From assembly GCA_930633495.1 (NCBI GenBank), contig CAKNFJ010000001.1, forward strand, positions 4,797,001 to 4,861,000: a stretch of 64,000 bases of DNA, given 5' to 3'. The DNA comes from Hyphomicrobiales bacterium. GTDB taxonomy: Bacteria > Pseudomonadota > Alphaproteobacteria > Rhizobiales > Beijerinckiaceae. A program made the translations under genes and the position numbers. The notes under the pieces are model-generated. The model did no database searches and was not told the origin of the DNA. It worked only from the letters and a program-made list of their open reading frames with translations. This document shows positions 9,382-16,507 of the stretch, piece by piece. How positions within the stretch are numbered: the stretch's first letter is position 1; every line of letters starts with the position of its first letter.

Positions 9382-10164
9382 ATGGCCTTGCCTCCGATGA
9401 AACCGCAGGACGGTGTCGCCTGGGTCACCGGTGCCAGCTCAGGCATCGGGGCCGCGGTCGCGCGTGAACTGGCGCGGCGCGGCTGGACCGTCGCGATCAC
9501 CGCGCGAAGGATGGAGATGCTCGAGGCCGTCGCGCGCGAGGCCGACGGCTTGCCTGGGCGGGTCGTCGCCCATGCCGGCGACGTGACCGATGCACGGGCG
9601 ATGCGCGAGGTCGCCGAGGTCATCGAGAGCATTCACGGGCCGATCGCGCTGGCGTTCCTGAACGCCGGCATCGTATCAGGACAGGGCGAGACGATCGATG
9701 TCGAGACCGTCGAGAGGGTGGTGGCCGTCAATCTGCTGGGCGTCGCGAAGAGCTTCTTCGCCGTACAGCCACGCATGATCGCGCGAGGGTCCGGGCAGAT
9801 CGCGGTCAATGCTTCGCTCGTCGGCTATCGGGGCCTGCCCGGCGCGGCCGCCTATGGCGCGGCCAAGGCAGGAGCGATCAATTTCTGCGAGTCGATGCGT
9901 TTCGATTGCGAGGCGGCGGGCGTCCGGCTGCAACTGGTCAATCCCGGCTTCGTCGAGACGCCGATGACGGAAGGCCGCCGCTTCCCGATGCCGTTCCTGC
10001 TCTCGGTGGAGGAGGGCGCGCGACGAGTCGTCGACGGCTTCGAGCGCGGCGGCTTCGAGATCACCTTTCCGCGCCGCCTTGCCTGGGCGCTCAAGGCGGC
10101 ACGCCTGTTGCCCTATCCGGCTTATTTCGCGCTGATGTCCCGCTTCGCCCGCAAGGCTCGCTGA
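9382..10164 (+). CDS. Short-chain dehydrogenase/reductase (SDR)
   Basis: This is a classical SDR of about 260 residues. The NAD(P)-binding motif TGASSGIG is at the N-terminus, NAG is in the middle (FLNAGIV), and the catalytic triad region includes Ser of NASLVGYRG and YxxxK (YGAAK). It is a cytoplasmic oxidoreductase with unknown substrate. Start 9382 has GGAG six bases upstream, while an alternative ATG at 9352 lacks a ribosome site. It is convergent with phrB, the stops being 9 bases apart. Confidence 0.85.
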   Translation: MALPPMKPQDGVAWVTGASSGIGAAVARELARRGWTVAITARRMEMLEAVAREADGLPGRVVAHAGDVTDARAMREVAEVIESIHGPIALAFLNAGIVSGQGETIDVETVERVVAVNLLGVAKSFFAVQPRMIARGSGQIAVNASLVGYRGLPGAAAYGAAKAGAINFCESMRFDCEAAGVRLQLVNPGFVETPMTEGRRFPMPFLLSVEEGARRVVDGFERGGFEITFPRRLAWALKAARLLPYPAYFALMSRFARKAR

Positions 10165-10173
10165 GCGCCGTCT

Positions 10174-11628
10174 TCAACGATTGCGGATCATCGCGAAAGC
10201 ATCGAGCGCGCGCTGGCGCCCGAAGGCGAGATCGACGAGCGGGGCAGGGTAGGTCTCTCCGATTCGGACGCCGGCTTCGCGCAACGTGCTGTCGGAGGCC
10301 TTCCACGGCTGATGGATGTCCTTGTCGGAGAGCTTCGCCAGTTCCGGCACCCATTTGCGGACATAGGCGCCGCGAGGGTCGTGGGTCTCTCCCTGCGTGA
10401 CCGGGTTGAAGATTCGGAAATAAGGCGAAGCATCGGCGCCCGACCCCGCGACCCATTGCCAGCTCGCGGCGTTGTTGGCCGGATCGGCGTCGACGAGTGT
10501 ATCCCAGAACCAGGCTTCGCCGGCGCGCCAGTCCTGCAGCAGGTGCTTGATCAGGAAGGACGCCGCGACCATTCGTACGCGGTTATGCATCCAGCCGGTC
10601 GTCCAGAGCTCGCGCATGCCGGCATCGACCAGCGGGATCCCGGTCTGTCCGCGTTGCCAGCGGCGAAGCGCCTCCTCGTCGGTCCGCCATGGAAAGGCAT
10701 CGAAGCGCTGATCGTAGTTGCGCGCTGCCAGCCCGGGGTTGTGGAAGAGAAGGTGATAGGAGAATTCGCGCCAGCCGACCTCGGACAGGAACTTCTCCGC
10801 ATCGCGCTCCGACCCGGCGGCGTCGCCGGATTCGCGAGCAAGATGAAGCGCATGCCAGATCTGGCGAGGCCCGGTCTCGCCGAAGCGCAGATGCGGTGAG
10901 AGCCGCGAGCTCGCTTCCCGGTCCGGTCTGTCCCGATTCTCGGCATAGCCTGCGAGACCACTGGTCAGGAAAGCGTCGAGCCGCGCCGAGGCGCCCTGTT
11001 CGCCTGGCGTCCACGCCTGCCGCAGACCCGCCGCCCAATCGGGTTTTTGCGGTTCGAGGCCGAGATCCCCCAACGAAACAACCGGCATATTCGACGAATC
11101 GGGCAGGGAAAGCGCCTCGATCCGCACCGGAGCCGGAGCGGGAGCCGCCGGCTCGCCCTTGTTCCGGGCTGCACGCCAGTAGGGGGTGAACACCCTCATC
11201 GGCTGCCCGGTCGTGGTGGTGACCTGCCACGGTTCGTTGAGAAGATGGCTGTTGAAGCTGCGGACATCGATTCCGCTCGCGCCAAGCCGTTCCTTGAGCC
11301 TGCTGTCGAGCGCGATCGCATCCGCTTCATAGCGGCGATTCCAGGTGACCAGCTCGATTCCGGCCGCTGCCACGATGCGCGGAATGAGCTCGGAGGGATC
11401 ACCTTGCATCAAGACGAGCCGGCCGCCCCTTCCTGCGAGAGCCTCGCCGAGCGCGGCAAGCGATCGCGACAGCCACCAGCGCGATGCGCCGCCGAGCCGA
11501 CGGCGTTCCATGCTCGTATCGAGGATGTAGAGGCACAGGGCCGGCCCGGCCTTTGCCGCGGCGGAAAGGGCAGGGTTGTCCGCCAGCCGCAGATCGTTTC
11601 GGAACCAGTGGAGCGCGCGTTCAGCCAT
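10174..11628 (-). CDS. phrB: Deoxyribodipyrimidine photolyase
   Basis: This 484-residue flavoprotein repairs UV-induced cyclobutane pyrimidine dimers using blue light. The N-terminal antenna-binding alpha/beta domain (ALHWFRNDLRL) is followed by the helical FAD domain with SRLSPHLRFGE, the WREFSYHLLFHNP region and a WMHNRVRM motif. The DPRGAYVRKWVPEL segment and a C-terminal PLVD are typical of class I CPD photolyases. The start is at 11628, with GGAGGA just upstream; the longer open frame runs backward through a tRNA gene and is not coding. Confidence 0.92.
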   Translation of the reverse strand: MAERALHWFRNDLRLADNPALSAAAKAGPALCLYILDTSMERRRLGGASRWWLSRSLAALGEALAGRGGRLVLMQGDPSELIPRIVAAAGIELVTWNRRYEADAIALDSRLKERLGASGIDVRSFNSHLLNEPWQVTTTTGQPMRVFTPYWRAARNKGEPAAPAPAPVRIEALSLPDSSNMPVVSLGDLGLEPQKPDWAAGLRQAWTPGEQGASARLDAFLTSGLAGYAENRDRPDREASSRLSPHLRFGETGPRQIWHALHLARESGDAAGSERDAEKFLSEVGWREFSYHLLFHNPGLAARNYDQRFDAFPWRTDEEALRRWQRGQTGIPLVDAGMRELWTTGWMHNRVRMVAASFLIKHLLQDWRAGEAWFWDTLVDADPANNAASWQWVAGSGADASPYFRIFNPVTQGETHDPRGAYVRKWVPELAKLSDKDIHQPWKASDSTLREAGVRIGETYPAPLVDLAFGRQRALDAFAMIRNR

Positions 11629-11717
11629 CTTTCCTCCGCAGCCGGGCACGAGAGCGCCTGCCATGCCGGCACAAACGCGCCATGGCGCGATCGGTCTCAG
11701 GAAAGATCGAGAATTTT

Positions 11718-11791
11718 TGGAGGCCTCGCCCGGAATCGAACCGGGGTGCAAGGATTTGCAGTCCTCTGCGTAACCACTCCGCCACGAGGCC
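11718..11791 (-). tRNA. tRNA-Cys (anticodon GCA)
   Basis: The minus strand folds as a 74-base cloverleaf: acceptor GGCCTCG paired with CGAGGCC, D arm, anticodon loop CTGCAAA (GCA), T arm with GGTTCGAATCC, discriminator T and an encoded CCA. It lies between phrB and the oppositely oriented tRNA-Asn. Confidence 0.95.
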
Positions 11792-11961
11792 TTCCGGCCG
11801 AAGCGGCAGCAGCTCGCTTCGGCGAAAGCGCAATAACCACAAGCCGCAGTCCGCCGCAAGCCGGCATCGCACCGTCCACAGCGTCGACGACAAATCTGCG
11901 TGGTCGGCTCGCAAGGGGGTTGCACTCCCGGGAAGGCCCCGCTATGACGCCGCCACGTTGT

Positions 11962-12036
11962 TCCCGGATAGCTCAGCGGTAGAGCAATCGACTGTTAATC
12001 GATTGGTCGCAGGTTCGAATCCTGCTCCGGGAGCCA
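11962..12036 (+). tRNA. tRNA-Asn (anticodon GTT)
   Basis: This is a 75-base cloverleaf with acceptor TCCCGGA paired to TCCGGGA, D arm AGCTCAGCGGTAGAGC, anticodon loop CTGTTAA (GTT), T loop GGTTCGAATCC, discriminator G and an encoded CCA. It is divergent from tRNA-Cys. Confidence 0.96.
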
Positions 12037-12224
12037 GCTTCTTCCCCTCGAAATCGTCGGACCTGTGAAACGCTTCCCGGCTTTGCTGCGACGCAGGGTC
12101 GGCTTGCCTTTTGCTCACGGGTCGAACACAAAGCTGCCGTGAACAGCGTTGAAGCGGTGGGACGGGAGGCTGCGTTGCGCAGCCGGGGCACGACAGGCAA
12201 CAGCGCGGACGGAGAGTTCAGGGT

Positions 12225-12866
12225 ATGGACGGTTTCAGCGGGCTGCGCCGCAACATGGTCGATTGCCAGTTGCGCACCTATGACATCACCGATCGGGCCG
12301 TTCTGGCGGCTGCGGATTCGGTGCCGCGCGAGGCGTTCGTTCCGGAAAGTTTCGCGCATCTGGCCTATCTCGACCAGTCGATCGCTCTGCCCGGCACCGG
12401 CCGGGCGCTGATGACGCCGATGGTCATCGCCCGGATGATTCAGCTGCTCAACCTGCAGCCCGGCGAGGACGCTCTCGAATATGGTGGCGCCTCCGGCTAC
12501 GGCGCGGCGCTGATGGCCCATATGGGCGCAACGGTGACGCTCTGGGAGCCTGATTCGGCCGCGCGCAGCCTTGCCGAAGGCGCTCTGCGCGCTGCCGGCG
12601 CCGGGCAGGTCGCCGTCGCGGCCGCGCAGCCGGCGCGCGAATCGTTCGATGCGATTCTGGTCAGCGGTGCCTGCGAGACCCAGCCGGAAACGCTTTTTTC
12701 CTTGCTGCGCGCCGAAGGCCGGTTGATCGTCGTCGAAGGAGTTGGGCGCGCCGCCCGCGTCAAACTTTATCGGAAATCCGCCGATATCGTTGCCGGACGC
12801 CCGGTTTTCGATGCTGCGGCTCCGGTGTTGTCGGAGTTCCGCCGGCCGGAATCCTTCGTGTTCTGA
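12225..12866 (+). CDS. Protein-L-isoaspartate O-methyltransferase-like protein
   Basis: This 213-residue SAM-dependent methyltransferase fold belongs to the PIMT family (repair of isoaspartyl residues). The N-terminus has the family's RRNMVDCQLRTYDI and VPREAFVPE segments. SAM motif I is altered to EYGGASGYGAA, where canonical enzymes have E-G-T-G-S-G-Y, and the substrate-side loop reads GRALMTPMV rather than a canonical S-x-P-H. This suggests a diverged member. In related bacteria this gene sits directly before tolC, as here. Activity on isoaspartate is likely but not certain. Confidence 0.82.
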   Translation: MDGFSGLRRNMVDCQLRTYDITDRAVLAAADSVPREAFVPESFAHLAYLDQSIALPGTGRALMTPMVIARMIQLLNLQPGEDALEYGGASGYGAALMAHMGATVTLWEPDSAARSLAEGALRAAGAGQVAVAAAQPARESFDAILVSGACETQPETLFSLLRAEGRLIVVEGVGRAARVKLYRKSADIVAGRPVFDAAAPVLSEFRRPESFVF

Positions 12867-13039
12867 GTGTTTCCCCTTCCTAAAGGAAAGTGTCGCATTT
12901 TTACGGCAGGTTCCGATGGAAGTGCGGTCAGCATCGTCCATGCGTTGGCTGACGGCGTCGGGAAGGGTATGAAATTGAGACTTATGCCGAGGCTGGGGCG
13001 TGGCCTGGGCGCGACTTCAGTCCGCACAAGAGGCGTCCG

Positions 13040-14434
13040 GTGAAAAGACGATACGACAAGGTTTCCGCGTTCGGGCTCTCCGCCATCATCGCTTTGGCGA
13101 TTTCGGGTGGCTGGGCTTTGCCGGCGGCGGCGCAGTCGATGGACGCAGCGCTCGCCCGGGCTTACTCTGGAAATCCGACGCTGAATGCACAGCGCGCGGC
13201 CGTTCGGGCCACTGACGAGAACGTTCCGCAGGCCCTTTCCGGCTATCGCCCGCGGATCACGGCTTCCGCCGATATCGGCGCGAGCATCCTCGATCAGAGT
13301 CTTCCGGGTGCCGGCACGACCACATCCCGGCTCGCGCCGCGCGGCGGCGGTGTCCAGATCACCCAGAACGTTTTCGACTCGGGCAAGACCCGCAATTCGG
13401 TCAGCCAGTCCGAATCGCAGGTGCTCGGCGCGCGTGCCACGCTGCGCAACACCGAGCAGAACGTCCTGCTCGACGGCGCGACGTCCTACATGAACGTTCT
13501 GCGCGACACGGCGATTCTCAACCTGAACCGGAACAACGTCGAGGTTCTCGAGGAGCAGCTGCGCCAGACGCGCGACCGATTTCAGGTCGGCGAGGTAACG
13601 CGAACCGACGTGGCGCAGGCGGAAGCGCGCCTATCCCAGGCCCAGTCGGGGGCGATTCTCGCCGAATCCAACCTCAAGACCTCGGTGGCGCGATTTCGCC
13701 AGAACATCGGCATCGAGCCGCGCTCGCTGACGCCGGCCCGGCCGGTCGAGAACCTGCTGCCGAAGAATCTGCCGTTGGCACTCGACAGCGCCCTCGGAAA
13801 TCACCCGGCGATCATCGCGGCGCTGCACGGCGTCGATGCCGCCGAGCTGCAGGTCAAGGTCACCGAGTCCGATCTCTACCCGACCTTCGGCGTCACCGGC
13901 ACGGTGCAGCAGCGCTACGACAACCAGCTCTTCGGCGATAATCGCACGTCCGCGAGCATCGTCGGTGCGCTGACGGTCCCGATCTATGAAGGCGGTCTAG
14001 TGTATTCCCGCACCCGTCAGGCCAAGGAAACGGCGGGGCAGCGCCGTATCGAGGTTGACACCCAGCGCGATACCGTTCGCGCGGCGGTAGTGTCGGCCTG
14101 GGGCAGCCTGGAGGCGGCGAAGGCGCAGATCATCGCCGCGCAGGCCCAGGTCGAAGCGGCTTCGACCGCGCTCGCCGGCGTGCGCGAGGAGGCCAAGGTC
14201 GGCCAGCGCACCACGCTCGACGTGCTGAACGCGCAGCAGGAACTCGTCATCGCGCGCTCCAGCCTCGTGACGGCGCAGCGCGACCGCGTGGTCGCGTCCT
14301 ATGCGGTGCTTTCGGCCGTCGGCCGGCTGTCGTCCCAGACGCTCAAGCTCAAGGCCGAGAAATACGACGCCCGCGAGCACTACGATCAGGTCAAGGGCCT
14401 GTGGTGGGGCACGCAGACGCCCAGCGGGCGCTGA
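13040..14434 (+). CDS. tolC: TolC-family outer-membrane efflux channel
   Basis: This is a 464-residue protein with an N-terminal Sec signal peptide (cleavage near AAAQS, residues 28-32) and two TolC/OEP repeats rich in long helices (for example RATLRNTEQNVLLDGATSY and the second-half heptads). It forms the outer-membrane exit duct for type I secretion and RND efflux. The start is GTG at 13040 with AGAGG six bases upstream. It follows the PIMT-like gene by 173 bases, a recurrent arrangement in Hyphomicrobiales. It has full normal length. Confidence 0.93.
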   Translation: MKRRYDKVSAFGLSAIIALAISGGWALPAAAQSMDAALARAYSGNPTLNAQRAAVRATDENVPQALSGYRPRITASADIGASILDQSLPGAGTTTSRLAPRGGGVQITQNVFDSGKTRNSVSQSESQVLGARATLRNTEQNVLLDGATSYMNVLRDTAILNLNRNNVEVLEEQLRQTRDRFQVGEVTRTDVAQAEARLSQAQSGAILAESNLKTSVARFRQNIGIEPRSLTPARPVENLLPKNLPLALDSALGNHPAIIAALHGVDAAELQVKVTESDLYPTFGVTGTVQQRYDNQLFGDNRTSASIVGALTVPIYEGGLVYSRTRQAKETAGQRRIEVDTQRDTVRAAVVSAWGSLEAAKAQIIAAQAQVEAASTALAGVREEAKVGQRTTLDVLNAQQELVIARSSLVTAQRDRVVASYAVLSAVGRLSSQTLKLKAEKYDAREHYDQVKGLWWGTQTPSGR

Positions 14435-14478
14435 TTCCTTCCTGTCCGATCGGAGCCTGAAGCGCGCCGGCCGCTGGA

Positions 14479-14524
14479 GCATCGGCCCGAAAAGTGGAGC
14501 GCGGTTTTCGGACAAAGCCGATGC
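14479..14524. repeat. Short palindromic intergenic repeat (GCATCGGC type)
   Basis: Nested inverted pairs GCATCGGC (14479-14486) with GCCGATGC (14517-14524), and CCGAAAA (14487-14493) with TTTTCGG (14505-14511), form a near-complete hairpin. The rest of the 244-base tolC-popZ gap shows nothing else convincing. I recall similar elements in other Hyphomicrobiales genomes, but that needs a search. Confidence 0.7.
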
Positions 14525-14678
14525 AGGATCAAAGAGCCGGCGCATCCGGGCAACAGCGCCGATTTCTCCTGTGGGAGAGCCTGTCATCGCCTTGTCTCGC
14601 CTGTAAGGCGTGGAATACTTCGCTCTTGGAGCAGCGTTGATTCCATCGGCGCGCCCGCTGTCCAACGGTCAGGCCTTC

Positions 14679-15272
14679 ATGAGCGCTCAAGCCAAGCCCA
14701 GCGAACCGTCGATGGAGGAAATTCTCGCCTCCATCCGCCGGATTATTTCGGATGACGAGGCGAAGCCGGCCGAGGCGGCGGCTCCGGCCCCTGAGGTCGC
14801 GCCGGCTCCCGAGCCAATCGCGGTCGTCGACGACGACGTCCTCGATCTGGGGGCTGAAGCCGCGCTGATCGCGGCGCCGGCGCCCGCTCTGCAACCCGTT
14901 CCTCCCGAGATCGAGGCTCAGGACGATTCCGACGTCGCCTTCGTCGATGAAGAGCCGGTAGCCGTGCCGCCGGCGGAGCTCCCGCCGGAACCTGTTGCGG
15001 TTGCTCCCGTCCAGCCCAGCCCGCCTCCGCCCCGTGCCGCGGCCGTCGATATGGCGAGCTTGCTGTCGGATCAGGCGAGTTCGGCGGTGACGAGCGCTTT
15101 CGGACAGCTTGCAAGCACCGTCCTCAGCAACAATGCCCGGACCCTCGAGGATCTGGTCAAGGACATGCTGAAGCCGATGCTGAAAACGTGGCTCGACGAT
15201 AATCTGCCGACCATGGTCGAGCGCCTGGTCCGCGCCGAGATCGAGCGCGTGGCGCGCGGCGGCAGGAGCTGA
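14679..15272 (+). CDS. popZ: PopZ/DUF2497-family polar organising protein
   Basis: This is a 197-residue acidic, proline-rich protein. The N-terminal helix MEEILASIRRIISDDE and the C-terminal helices (LVKDMLKPMLKTWLDDNL and MVERLVRAEIERVAR) are the conserved ends of PopZ/DUF2497 proteins, joined by a disordered Pro/Glu/Ala linker. PopZ self-assembles at cell poles and anchors ParB-bound origins. The start at 14679 is chosen because the family begins just before this helix. The tolC - popZ - valS neighbourhood is typical for the order. Confidence 0.87.
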   Translation: MSAQAKPSEPSMEEILASIRRIISDDEAKPAEAAAPAPEVAPAPEPIAVVDDDVLDLGAEAALIAAPAPALQPVPPEIEAQDDSDVAFVDEEPVAVPPAELPPEPVAVAPVQPSPPPPRAAAVDMASLLSDQASSAVTSAFGQLASTVLSNNARTLEDLVKDMLKPMLKTWLDDNLPTMVERLVRAEIERVARGGRS

Positions 15273-15342
15273 GGCAGCCCGCTGAGGGACCACGCCGTTC
15301 CTGACCAGATCGGGTGAGGCGTCCGCGGCGCGGATTTGCCTG

Positions 15343-15618
15343 TCAGCCGTTCCTTGTCGCCGGCCGGGGGCGACGGCGATGCCGGGGTTTGGCGGAAGCC
15401 GCGCGGCGTGGCCGTTCTCGCGCGGCCTGCCAATTTTCAAAGGCTCCGGCATCCTTGAGCCACTTCACGCCATACCCCGCCATGGCGAGGGCGGTGGCAG
15501 GCGCGCCGAGCCGCGAGACGAGCATCGTCAACCCCACCGCCACGGGGCGGGGATAGCGCCCCGAGGCCGCCTCGATCGCGAACCAAGCTCCAAGGCCGTG
15601 GACAAGCAGCTTCAGCAT
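15343..15618 (-). CDS. Small hypothetical protein with hydrophobic N-terminal half
   Basis: This is a 91-residue protein beginning MLKLLVHGLGAWFAIEAASG. It has two moderately hydrophobic segments (about residues 1-20 and 30-50) and a basic Arg-rich tail. I do not recognise a family. It lies on the opposite strand between popZ and dps. The ATG at 15618 fits the hydrophobic start better than longer frames. It could be a small membrane-associated protein or a spurious frame. Confidence 0.5.
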   Translation of the reverse strand: MLKLLVHGLGAWFAIEAASGRYPRPVAVGLTMLVSRLGAPATALAMAGYGVKWLKDAGAFENWQAARERPRRAASAKPRHRRRPRPATRNG

Positions 15619-15802
15619 CGTTTTCCCCACCTCATGTCGCAGCCGTCGCTGATGCAACGGATCGCCACGCGGCAGGTTCCTTCCGAAAGCGACGGCAGCA
15701 CGCCGGAACAATCAACTCCCTCGCGCGTACCAGCGGAACGCGGCACCGCTCTGCCTCCGGAGCCGCCCATTCTGTCTGCTTTTCCGCTTTGGGAGACCCG
15801 CC

Positions 15803-16360
15803 ATGGCCAAGTCTGCCGCCAAGATGCCTGCCGCGAAGACTTCTGCAACCAAGACTGCGCCGAAGACATCCGCAGCCGCAAAAATCGTCAAATCGAGCCG
15901 GATCGATCTGGCGTCGAACACCAAGACGAAGGTGGTCGGGTTGCTCAACGAACGTCTGGCCGACGGGATCGATCTGGCGCTGCTTACCAAGCAGGCGCAC
16001 TGGAATCTGAAGGGGCCGGGCTTCATCGGGGTGCATCTCATACTCGACGGCTTCCGCGACGAGCTGGACGATCATGTCGATACGGTCGCGGAGCGCATCG
16101 CCCAGCTCGGCGGGATCGCGCTGGGAACGACACAGGCCACGGCGGCGGCGACCTCGCTGAAAGCCTACCCGACGGACATCGTCGGCGTGCAGGACCATCT
16201 CGGTGCGCTGATCGAGCGTTATGCCGATGCCGGCAACAAGGTTCGCGAGGCGATCGATGGCTGTGACGAAGCCGGCGATGCCGACTCGGCCGACATCCTG
16301 ACGGCCTATTCGCGCATGCTCGACAAGTCGCTCTGGTTCCTGCAATCGAACCTCGCCTGA
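15803..16360 (+). CDS. dps: Dps-family DNA-binding ferritin-like protein
   Basis: This 185-residue four-helix ferritin-like protein oxidises and stores iron and protects DNA under starvation or peroxide stress. Ferroxidase ligands appear in KQAHWNLKGPGFIGVH and DELDDHVDTVAERIA. The first about 32 residues are an unusual Ala/Lys/Thr repeat tail (AKSAAKMPAAKTSATKTAPK), which probably binds DNA as in E. coli Dps. It sits between popZ and valS. Dodecamer formation is a family property. Confidence 0.92.
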   Translation: MAKSAAKMPAAKTSATKTAPKTSAAAKIVKSSRIDLASNTKTKVVGLLNERLADGIDLALLTKQAHWNLKGPGFIGVHLILDGFRDELDDHVDTVAERIAQLGGIALGTTQATAAATSLKAYPTDIVGVQDHLGALIERYADAGNKVREAIDGCDEAGDADSADILTAYSRMLDKSLWFLQSNLA

Positions 16361-16507
16361 GGTCGTTCCGCATCCGGGTTGGTTGGCGCGCGGCATCGAA
16401 AACATTGACGCGTGCCCCGCCCATGCGCTCTTAAGGCACGAGACCTTTTGGCCCATGATTTTCCGGCCGGGGCAGGTTCCCCGGCCTTTCTGCGTTCGAG
16501 CGAAGCG

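Noticed and set aside
11629..11925. N-terminal extension of the photolyase frame
   Set aside because: It would run through the tRNA-Cys gene; the photolyase N-terminus starts at 11628 behind a good ribosome site.
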